From: Chrysochromulina tobinii
Lineage: Eukaryota; Haptophyta; Prymnesiales; Chrysochromulinaceae
Direction of reading: 5' to 3'
Assembly (NCBI GenBank): GCA_001275005.1
Contig: JWZX01001218.1
Span: forward strand, 1-17,674
Length of the DNA stretch: 17,674 nucleotides
The notes under the pieces were generated by a model, which had not been told where the DNA came from, did not search any database, and saw nothing but the letters and a program-made list of their open reading frames with translations. Of this stretch, positions 1 to 7,257 are shown one piece after another. Every line of letters starts with the position of its first letter. Position 1 is the first letter of the stretch. The position numbers and the translations under genes are program-made.

Positions 1-997
1 TGGGATGCGCGTCGCCCTCCCTTGCAAGTACACTTGGCACCGCCGCCCCGCGAAGCAGGTATCTTTTTGGCTCCTGATGCGCTGACGACGACTCGATGGG
101 CAGTTGGCCATGCCCGACGCCACCGCCCCCTCCGGAGACCTGATGGTGGTAAGCTGGGCCACCTGATGGGCCGAATAGGAGGGCCTTGTGCTGATGGATT
201 TGCGGCGGCGAGCCGAAAGTCGTCTCACCGTAACGCGATGTGTCGTACTTGGTGTCGTACTTGGTACCCCACCTATACTGCAGCTGCTCCGGCCTCCATT
301 GGGGATCAGGGAGGGCGAGACCCGCGCGCGTGCGTACGCCCGCCTCCAAGTGCGGCTCGGTCTTTGCGCCGTGCGTGTTGCCCGTGAACGAGCCCGTAAG
401 CTCGGACTGCTCGCACGAGGAGGTGGCGGGGTCAGGGTAGTACCGCAGGCTCTCGAGCCACGCCTGATTGGCGATCCACGATTGGGTGTGCGGCAGTCGT
501 GCTGAATGCCTCTCGAGGTCGTCTGCGTTTGGCCCCATCGATGCGCCGCCGCGAAAGGCCTGCGTTAGTGAGGTGCCGTCTGCGTGGGATCTGGAAAGCC
601 GCTCGCGCGAGGAAGCGAAGAACGAAACATCGCAGTACCAATCGGCGCAGCGCAGGTCGGCGCGGCGTGCCGGGTTGGGGTGGAAGCGTCCTGAAGGCGA
701 GTCCGTCTGTGCAGCCGCTCGAAAGCTCATCAGCAGGCGCGCCAGCCACGAGAGCCTGGGGCGCTTTCTTTTTGGGACCGCTGATCGGTGCCGTTGTGAT
801 CAGAAATCCAATAAATTGAAAGCCATATTGTGCAGCCATATTGCATGCAACCGTTGTGGGGCGACGAGCTCGGGGCGAACCCGCCGCGCAGGCGAAAACG
901 GCATGAAACGGAAAAGGAGTTCTGGAGTTGCCTCTTGGCGAGATTGCTCGTAAAACGGTAAAAGTTCCGGACCCGCTCCGGAAAACTTGAGCCCTGG
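1..997. other. flanking DNA without a supportable gene
   Basis: Several overlapping reading frames of 60-260 codons exist on both strands, but none shows a recognisable domain or a consistent coding pattern, and the longest minus-strand one runs through the simple repeat at 998-1178. The stretch near 60-200 read on the minus strand is rich in Gly, His, Gln and Ser and could be low-complexity coding sequence cut off by the window edge, but I cannot support it as a gene. Confidence 0.4.
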
Positions 998-1178
998 CCT
1001 CGACAACTCGACAGGAAACTCGACAGGAACTCGACAGGCTACTCGACAGGATACCTCGACAGACCTCGACAGACCTCGACAGACCTCGACAGACCTCGAC
1101 AGACCCCCCCCTGACTCCATGTGACGGCCTGTCAAGTGTCAAGCTCGACAGCTCGACAGACCTCGACAGACCTCGACA
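998..1178. repeat. CTCGACAG-type simple repeat, patch 1
   Basis: Many near-tandem copies of CTCGACAG, in places as a clean 10-bp period (ACCTCGACAG), run through this stretch. Both patches in this flank carry the motif in the same orientation. The repeat lies outside the transposon and differs from its terminal core motif, so it is a host-flank repeat. Translation gives only a monotonous Ser/Val/Arg/Cys pattern, which argues against coding. Confidence 0.85.
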
Positions 1179-1628
1179 CGAGGTAACATGAGGTCTAAGA
1201 CTGGGATCTAGCATTTTTAGCTGAGAGAAGCCAGGTTAGAGCCCCACTCCTTCAAGGTGAAGGTTGATGGACCCACTGGTCAACTACACAACTTGGTGGC
1301 TGGATGATGGATGTTCAGGTGGACCTTTCGATCCACGTTCGTGCTCTTTCGTGCTCTTTATGACCTAATTCTCCTCAGAACTGCATTAAGATTGCATTTT
1401 CTGGTCTTGAAACCAGTGGCTAGGTAGGGGTTAGGGGTTAGGGTGTGAACGACGGGTCCTGATCTCCGAGTTCTTTATCCGTTTGACGCTTTGACCTAGT
1501 CTGGTTGGTGGTCTATGTGGAAGTTTATGTGTGGGTCCTCTCAAGGGGGTCCTCTAGGCCTACACGCCTACTGCTGTGAGAGTCAGAGTGCTTCATGAAA
1601 AATAGCAAAGCTACATGCGAGGCTCAAG
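1179..1628. other. spacer between the two simple-repeat patches
   Basis: This is unique sequence with no ORF worth calling. It contains a short G-rich tract at about 1427-1444 built of GGGGTTA units, resembling two to three degenerate telomere-like repeats. I see no tRNA fold or other RNA gene here. Confidence 0.4.
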
Positions 1629-1818
1629 CTCGACAGCACACTCGACAGTTATAAACTCGACAGCCTCGACAGACCTCGACAGGCCGGCACATGTTGGAGT
1701 CAGCCTCGACGGGGCTTGACGGGGCTCGACAGGAACTCGACAGGCTCGACAGGCAAGGCCTCGACAACGGCCTCGACAGCGGCTCGACGGAGCCTCGACA
1801 GCTCGACAGCTCGACAGC
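1629..1818. repeat. CTCGACAG-type simple repeat, patch 2
   Basis: This is a second, more diverged patch of CTCGACAG units (also CTCGACGG and CTCGACAACGG variants), in the same orientation as the patch at 998-1178. It ends about 150 bp beyond the stop codon of the helicase gene, so it sits in or just after that gene's presumed 3' untranslated region. Confidence 0.8.
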
Positions 1819-1970
1819 CAGGGCTCAACGGAAAACAAGCTACCCCCAGCCCCCCACGCACCCTATGATGCTCGGCTCAGAATACAGAAACAGAATTCAG
1901 AAAGAGCGCGGCGCGATACAGCCGAGCTTCTCTAAATCTCCATGCCATCAAGACACCCAACTCCCACGCT

Positions 1971-4103
1971 TTACATTTTCCTGGAACCGCCCATCATGAG
2001 GATAGATTTCGCCTCCTTCGCCTCGTTCATGGCTGCCTGTGCCGCGAGCACCGCGCCATCGCTCGCCGCATCCAAGCCCGCCGCTGCCGCCGCCGCCATC
2101 GCCTCTTTGAGCGCAGCGCCCGCCGCGGCCACCCGGGCGGTGGCCGCCTTGACCTCCTCTGGGCTCGCCTTCTTCTTCGTGGTGGACTGAGCGGGGGGCT
2201 CAGCCGAAACGTCCGAAAGGTCGACTGCGCTGCCGACCCGAGACGGCGCTGCCGACCCGAGGCTGTCGGGATCGGTGCACGTTGTCGCGAGAGACGCGGA
2301 GCTAGCGTTGCGCGACTTCGCGAGTGATGAGACGGAGCTGCTGCTCTCGTTCTTACTCAACCTCTTCTCGACCATCCTCAACGTCACCATGAGCGGCGTG
2401 ATCCTGTATCCGCCCACCATCGCCTCGCCGATCGAATCGAGCGACGCCTGCAGCGCAATCGATTCTGGCTCTGTCAGCGCAACGATGGCGGCCTTTGCCG
2501 CCATCGCGTCCTTTTTGAACGCCAGGCCGAGCGCGGCAAAGTCAAACTTGACAACAAGCTCGAGCTGCGGCGCCGCCTCCGCCTTCGCCTCCGCCGCAGC
2601 ATCCGCATCCGATGGCGTTTCTTCGATGTTAAGCCCAGCCAAGCCGACCAGCGCGCACTCGACAGCCGCCTTGCGCGGCAAGGTGGGGATCGTCGTGCGC
2701 CCTAGGACCTCGCGCGCGTACAGGTTGGCATTCGTCACAATGTCCGGCTTGCTCCACTTGAGTGCTTTGCGCTGCCCATTCATCGCCACGATCCATGCGC
2801 GGTACGTCTGCGTGGCCACCTCGTCATCTACGCGCGCCGCCGCCGCTCGAACCGCTCGCATCTCCTCCACACTCCCGAGGTTGTCGGAGGCCATATGCTC
2901 GATGGGCAGGCCCTTGAGTGTCGAGAGGAAGCTCTTTTCGTACTCGCAGAGCAAGAGGATGGCTGCGCCCGACGCCCCAGCGCGGCCTGTACGCCCGATG
3001 CGTTGCACGTAGACATCGCGTGACGCGGGAGATCCAACTTGAAGGACGAGCGTGACATCGGGGTAGTCGACGCCGCGCGCCGACACGTCCGAGGACAGCA
3101 GCACCTGCTTCGTGTGCTTGCGGAAGGTGTCGGAGGCGTACGAGCGCTCGGTCGCCGTGCGTCGCGAGTGGATCTCGAGGACGGCGATCCCCATCTCCAC
3201 TAGGCAGAGCGTCGAGAACTGCACCTGGCGGGCTGTCGGCAGGAAGGCCATGACCTTGTACGTGTCGGGGTGGCTGGCCATCTCCTCGCGGATCAGCGCG
3301 TACAGCGCCACCATAGAGCGATCGAGCGGATGAACGAGCACCCGCTGCACAATCTGGGAGTGCGCGTCGGCCGTCACCTCGCCCACACAGTCGACGACGA
3401 CGTGGTCGGGCCGGAGAGCCAGCCCCAGAACGGCGAGCATCTTCTCGGGGACCGTCGCCGAGAAGCAGAGCGTCTGTCGTCCGGCCGGGAGCGCGCTGAT
3501 GATCTCCTCGATGTCACGCTGGAATCCGCCGTCGAGCAGCATGTCGCACTCATCGAGGATGAGCACCTCGACACCGGCGAGCCGCGCGGCGAAGCTTGAC
3601 GTGGAGTGCAGGTGCTCGATGAGCCGGCCGGGCGTTGCGACCATTACGTCGACAACGCCACCGTACTGCGCCGAGAAGCGCTCGGCGATGCTCGGGTCGA
3701 GCCGCTCGCGCTGCGGCGTAACACTCGATGCACCCATGATCGTCTCGACGTTGTACTGTGGCAGCGAGGCGGCAAGCTTTTCGGCCTGCGTGACGATCTG
3801 CGTGCCGAGCTCGCGCGCACTGCTCAGCACGAGCGCGCGCACCGGGTCGACGCCGCTAGGCAAGGGCCGACGGGAGTTGCTCCGTGCAAGCCGCTCGAAG
3901 GTGGGCAGAAGGAAGGCAAAGGTCTTTCCGGTGCCAGTCTTGGCCTTTGCGAGCACGTCGGAGCCGGCGAGGCAGTGGGGCAGACATTCGGATTGGATCG
4001 GAGTCAGCTCCTTAACGCCCGCATCAGCGAGGGCTCGCACGAGCTCCTCGCGAATACCCGGCGCGGCAAGCGCGAGGGTCGGCATCGCGCGGTCTCGTTT
4101 CAT
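1971..4103 (-). CDS. DEAD-box (DECD variant) ATP-dependent RNA helicase
   Basis: A superfamily 2 RNA helicase of 710 aa, which would unwind or remodel RNA using ATP. Motifs seen in order: Q motif (TPIQ near residue 34-37), motif I AKTGTGKT (54-61), Ia-like SSARELGTQ (94-102), TPGR (157-160), motif II DECD instead of DEAD (184-187), SAT (215-217), SSDVSARGVD (337-346) and QRIGRTGRAG (367-376). The pattern DVSARGVDYPDV is typical of the MSS116 and plant RH25/26/31 branch, whose members often work in organelles; I see no clear transit peptide. The C-terminal third is Ser-rich, then Ala/Lys/Glu-rich, and looks disordered or helical. The first ATG (4103) overlaps the target duplication of the adjacent transposon; an in-frame ATG at 4085 may be the ancestral start. 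No stop or frameshift interrupts the ORF. The 13.4-kb insertion now separates it from its former upstream DNA. Confidence 0.94.
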   Translation of the reverse strand: MKRDRAMPTLALAAPGIREELVRALADAGVKELTPIQSECLPHCLAGSDVLAKAKTGTGKTFAFLLPTFERLARSNSRRPLPSGVDPVRALVLSSARELGTQIVTQAEKLAASLPQYNVETIMGASSVTPQRERLDPSIAERFSAQYGGVVDVMVATPGRLIEHLHSTSSFAARLAGVEVLILDECDMLLDGGFQRDIEEIISALPAGRQTLCFSATVPEKMLAVLGLALRPDHVVVDCVGEVTADAHSQIVQRVLVHPLDRSMVALYALIREEMASHPDTYKVMAFLPTARQVQFSTLCLVEMGIAVLEIHSRRTATERSYASDTFRKHTKQVLLSSDVSARGVDYPDVTLVLQVGSPASRDVYVQRIGRTGRAGASGAAILLLCEYEKSFLSTLKGLPIEHMASDNLGSVEEMRAVRAAAARVDDEVATQTYRAWIVAMNGQRKALKWSKPDIVTNANLYAREVLGRTTIPTLPRKAAVECALVGLAGLNIEETPSDADAAAEAKAEAAPQLELVVKFDFAALGLAFKKDAMAAKAAIVALTEPESIALQASLDSIGEAMVGGYRITPLMVTLRMVEKRLSKNESSSSVSSLAKSRNASSASLATTCTDPDSLGSAAPSRVGSAVDLSDVSAEPPAQSTTKKKASPEEVKAATARVAAAGAALKEAMAAAAAAGLDAASDGAVLAAQAAMNEAKEAKSILMMGGSRKM

Positions 4104-4107
4104 GTTA
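4098..4107. repeat. left target-site duplication (10 bp)
   Basis: TTTCATGTTA directly abuts the left terminal inverted repeat. The DNA abutting the right end at 17549-17558 is TTTTATGTTA, 9 of 10 identical. Mutator-like elements normally make 8-11 bp duplications, so length and position fit. The single difference (C/T) falls where the helicase ATG lies on the minus strand: ATG here, ATA in the right copy. Confidence 0.8.
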
Positions 4108-4193
4108 GAGACGAGTTCGTTTGTGAGACTTCGCAGTTCGTCACTTCCTTTTCCGAGACTTGAGTTCGAACACTTCCGATTCTGAGACTTCGC
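4108..4193 (+). repeat. left terminal inverted repeat, perfect 86-bp part
   Basis: It begins GAGACGAGTTCGTTTGTGAG and is identical base for base to the reverse complement of 17463-17548. It contains one perfect and two degenerate copies of the core CCGTTTGTGAGACTT (variants with TTTTCCGAGACTT and GATTCTGAGACTT), and both degenerate copies are conserved at both ends. Beyond position 4193 the two ends diverge into arrays with different periods. Confidence 0.95.
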
Positions 4194-4884
4194 AGTTCGA
4201 CCACTACCGTTTGTGAGAGTTCACGGTTCTCCAGTTCCCGGTTTTGTTTGTGAGACTTTGGCTATTACCGTTTGTGAGACTTGAGTTCATTCGGCCATTA
4301 CCGTTTGTGAGACTTTAGTTCCTTCGCAGTTCCGTTTGTGAGACTTCGCGGTTCCGTTTGTGAGACTTCGCAGTTCCGTTTGTGAGACTTCGCAGTTCCG
4401 TTTGTGAGACTTGAGTTCCTTCGGCCATTACCGTTTGTGAGACTTTAGTTCCTTCGCAGTTCCGTTTGTGAGACTTCACGGTTCCGTTTGTGAGACTTCA
4501 CGGTTCCGTTTGTGAGACTTCGCAGTTCCGTTTGTGAGACTTCGGCCATTACCGTTTGTGAGACTTTAGTTCCTTCGCGCGTCCGATTCTGAGACTTCGC
4601 GGTTCCGTTTGTGAGACTTCGCAGTTCCGTTTGTGAGACTTCGCGGTTCCGTTTGTGAGACTTCGCGGTTCCGTTTGTGAGACTTCGCAGTTCCGTTTGT
4701 GAGACTTCACGGTTCCGTTTGTGAGACTTCGCAGTTCCGTTTGTGAGACTTCACGGTTCCGTTTGTGAGACTTCACGGTTCCGTTTGTGAGACTTCACGG
4801 TTCCGTTTGTGAGACTTCACGGTTCCGTTTGTGAGACTTCGCGGACCGTTTGTGAGACTTCGCGGACCGTTTGTGAGACTTCAC
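4194..4884 (+). repeat. left subterminal array of the core motif
   Basis: Roughly 27 further copies of CCGTTTGTGAGACTT, most in a 22-bp period (core plus CGCAGTT, CGCGGTT or CACGGTT spacers), with longer units that insert TTAGTTCCTTCGC or TTCGGCCATTA. The copies face the opposite way to the array at the right end. Such arrays are the expected docking sites for a transposase DNA-binding domain, and this one lies about 5-780 bp upstream of the host helicase start. Small reading frames across it are repeat artefacts. Confidence 0.93.
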
Positions 4885-5447
4885 GGTAGCCAGCGAAGTG
4901 GCCAACCTCGAGAGAGAGATGAAGTTGTGCTTGTAGCCTAGGCGGCGGGGTTCGGCGGCTTCAGAAGGGCACAGAGATGGCGCCCGATGTCCTCCCACGG
5001 CTTTCCCACGGCCAGGGTGCTGATGAGGCCTCAGTGTTGAACCACTCTTCTTTCGCTCAGAGGAGCTCACCACATCAAGCGAGCCGCCGTTCTGGAGATT
5101 CATTGGCCACTGCCCCCCCTTAGCACAGTCGACCCCTCTCGGACTTCCTTACAGAAGTAGCGAGGGAGCCTTGCCATCCGAAGACGACTCGCTAATGACG
5201 GATGGGATGGACCGATTTCCCAGCGGCTCTCCGATGCAGCTGAAGAGGGTGACACGAGAGACTAGGATCAAGCACGATCGCTCACGCGGGGAAGCTGGGG
5301 AGTCCTTGGGACGACATTCTGGCAGCCTTCTTCCACCCAGCCCCCCTTCCCCCCCTGGCACGTTCCGCATCTGCAACGAGGGGGATGGGATAAGGCCGTC
5401 AGAACCAGCAGGTATGGTCTCGCCAACACACGCAGCGCATACCTCAA
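4885..5447. other. non-coding interval inside left end; presumed 3' region of the dioxygenase
   Basis: Between the left array and the dioxygenase stop I see no gene with a recognisable domain; minus-strand frames at 4795-5103 and 5149-5532 have no supporting features. The first 20 bases (4885-4904) are identical to 7346-7365, which encode the catalytic-His region of the second OTU domain. On the minus strand this copy is preceded by a pyrimidine-rich tract ending in AG, resembling a splice acceptor. A C-rich tract lies near 5340-5360. Confidence 0.4.
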
Positions 5448-7226
5448 TCAAAACGGAAATGTCAAAAGCGCACCGTCGATGTCCACAGGCCTTGGGATCA
5501 CAGGAGAATCTAAGAAGCCGTGCACGCGCCAATTCTCACTGTCGACCTCGTCACCTGCATGTCCAAAATCTCCACGAAAGAGGATCATGTCCCCTTCCTC
5601 AAAGATTGCAATCTCGTGTTTATCAGTGTCGAATGGCCATCCGTGTAGCCTAGTGTGATCTTGGAGCGCCAAGACAAACGCGAGAGGTACATCTTCAGGT
5701 GGCTGATTCCGCAAAGAGTTCCGATCCGCTGAATCAGCGTGGCGTGGTTGGTGTTCCTTGCGCTTGTTCGATCGAGGAAGGCTTCTCAACCCACACAGAA
5801 CCGAGAGCTGTTTCTCACCTTGGGAGCACGAAAGGTAGCCAAGCGCACGGAATTTGGCTGTCAGTTGAGGGCCTACCTCTTCCGTCCAGCTTTGGTGGCC
5901 CACGGTGTGCAGTCTCTTGCCATCTGCTACCAGCTTTCCCCCACGCACGTCGTTGAATATGGTTTCACACTTGCTTGTTCGGATTTGTCTCTTCATGTGC
6001 TCTGGGAGCTTCAACACGTCTTTTATTATGACAAATCCGCGCCTGTGCAGTGGGTTCTGGCGCATCAGCCAGGTATTTGCACGGGCTTGCAAGCGCTTGT
6101 CAAAGTAGTCAGATCGGATGGTTGCCTGCATTTCCGCACTCTCTTTCGACACTCGATCCACAAACCCCTCCATCATGCGCAAATTGTATGAGACAACGTG
6201 CAGTCCGTCCACTTTCCCTGTGTCTTGCGAGTCCACTGCATTTCCGAGGACGTCCGCGTGCACGGTGCCATGTAAGCTTTGGTTGTAGTTGCTAACAAGA
6301 ACGCAAATGAGGTCCTCATGCAGCACTGGGATCGAGACCCCTCGTCCACCCGTGGCAGATTCGAAGATGGCGAATTCACGCCATTGAACAGGGTGCTGCT
6401 CATCTCCACCCAAGAACAGGATGGCACCGCCGAAGTCGCCTCCCCCATCCATCTTGTCCACGTGCAAATCCGCCGCACTGGCATCCGGACGGTCACGCGA
6501 CATATGACCTCGAACCACCACCTGTTGTGATGGGAATGTCACACCTCCTGGGGGTGCACGTGGATATTGGCACGTGTTCCTCCACACGTCCTCGTCGCTT
6601 TCAGCTCCGTCGAACACACACCAGCTTGCCATGTCGGGAAACAGTGCAGTCAGACACACGGCCAGGGTACCATTCAGAGAACTCAAAATTGGTTCGATTT
6701 CGTCGCTCCTGGATCCCGGTGATCTAGAAAACGGAATGTTCGTCGACCGGCCATCCAGCACCACGGAATGTCGCTTCCTTCCAGGCAAAATGCCATGGCC
6801 CAGACTGATGTACTGGCCCGCTGCAGGCTGGATCGACGTGGAGTTCACATCCCCTTCTTGCTTCCCCGCCCAGATTCGTAGCTGATCCACGAGATTCTTT
6901 GTCGTCCCTTCTCCAAGGCCATTCATCTTGTCCACTGCGGTGTGCCTGACCCATGCGACACGCGCCACAGCCTTGCCGTTTTCCGTTGTTATCTTCGCAC
7001 CGTGCATGCTTTCTTCGTGAAGAAGAGGTAATGGCACCCGATCCAGAACGAGTCCACCTTGCGCGGACCTCAGGATTGGATTCCCATTGGACTTTGCAGA
7101 CGCATGATCTGGATGGGAATGGTGAGATAGGGAGGCTATCACCTCGCCTTTATCTAGCAAAGCGCCAGACACGTGGAGGCGCACTCCCTCGCCCCTAATC
7201 ACGTGCTCGGAGATGTCTGCACGCAA
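5448..7226 (-). CDS. tandem 2-oxoglutarate/Fe(II)-dependent dioxygenase (TET/JBP-like context)
   Basis: A 592-codon frame with two double-stranded beta-helix oxygenase domains. Domain 1: metal ligands H255-x-D257 followed by an acidic and Gly-rich stretch (DGGGDFGGA), then distal His H319 within SLHGTV. Domain 2: H496-A-D498, then a GDMILFRGDFGHAG segment with distal His H556 and the 2OG-binding Arg R567 eleven residues later, ending RVHGFLD. This H-x-D...H-x(10)-R spacing is textbook for the superfamily; known relatives oxidise proteins, DNA or RNA bases. The FRGDxGHAG...RVHxFLD style is one I associate with algal and viral oxygenases. The frame opens with TTG, not ATG; the first in-frame ATG is at 7007 (519 aa left). 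It follows the transposase ORF in the same frame after a TGA, so it is probably the C-terminal part of the transposase polyprotein. Substrate unknown; methylated DNA bases are an inference. Confidence 0.85.
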   Translation of the reverse strand: MRADISEHVIRGEGVRLHVSGALLDKGEVIASLSHHSHPDHASAKSNGNPILRSAQGGLVLDRVPLPLLHEESMHGAKITTENGKAVARVAWVRHTAVDKMNGLGEGTTKNLVDQLRIWAGKQEGDVNSTSIQPAAGQYISLGHGILPGRKRHSVVLDGRSTNIPFSRSPGSRSDEIEPILSSLNGTLAVCLTALFPDMASWCVFDGAESDEDVWRNTCQYPRAPPGGVTFPSQQVVVRGHMSRDRPDASAADLHVDKMDGGGDFGGAILFLGGDEQHPVQWREFAIFESATGGRGVSIPVLHEDLICVLVSNYNQSLHGTVHADVLGNAVDSQDTGKVDGLHVVSYNLRMMEGFVDRVSKESAEMQATIRSDYFDKRLQARANTWLMRQNPLHRRGFVIIKDVLKLPEHMKRQIRTSKCETIFNDVRGGKLVADGKRLHTVGHQSWTEEVGPQLTAKFRALGYLSCSQGEKQLSVLCGLRSLPRSNKRKEHQPRHADSADRNSLRNQPPEDVPLAFVLALQDHTRLHGWPFDTDKHEIAIFEEGDMILFRGDFGHAGDEVDSENWRVHGFLDSPVIPRPVDIDGALLTFPF

Positions 7227-7257
7227 GTTCTCACCGGCACGGGTCTTGACTAGTCAC
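7195..7257 (-). other. candidate 63-nt intron removing the TGA between transposase and dioxygenase frames
   Basis: On the minus strand, AAAG|GTGACT at 7258/7257 is a fair splice donor and GTGATTAG|G at 7195/7194 is an acceptor. Both lie after the second base of a codon, the intron length is a multiple of three, and removing it deletes the TGA and joins the two ORFs in frame. The acceptor lacks a good pyrimidine tract, so this competes with the readthrough explanation. Confidence 0.35.
7250..7256 (-). promoter_or_regulatory. TGA CTA G stop-codon readthrough context
   Basis: The stop of the 2190-codon frame is TGA followed by CTAG. UGA-CUA(G) is the established high-efficiency readthrough context in eukaryotes (some animal genes and plus-strand RNA viruses). 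The frame stays open for 602 codons after the stop and has no ATG for the first ~245 nt, which is what a readthrough extension would look like. No stem-loop was modelled. Confidence 0.5.

Noticed and set aside
432-1214. 260-codon minus-strand ORF and the overlapping plus-strand ORF at 468-953
   Set aside because: No domain or coding pattern; part of the minus-strand frame is just the CTCGACAG repeat translated.
1427-1444. Chromosome end
   Set aside because: Only two to three degenerate G-rich units, with unique sequence on both sides.
2275-4185. Several plus-strand ORFs of 70-245 codons opposite the helicase
   Set aside because: They are antisense shadows of the clearly coding minus-strand helicase gene.
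4108-4884. CRISPR array
   Set aside because: The spacers are repeats themselves, the context is eukaryotic, and the array is one arm of a transposon end.
4549-5103. Repeat proteins such as KSHKRNREVSQTE on the minus strand
   Set aside because: They are translations of the 22-bp terminal array in a frame that happens to stay open; variable spacers break the pattern.
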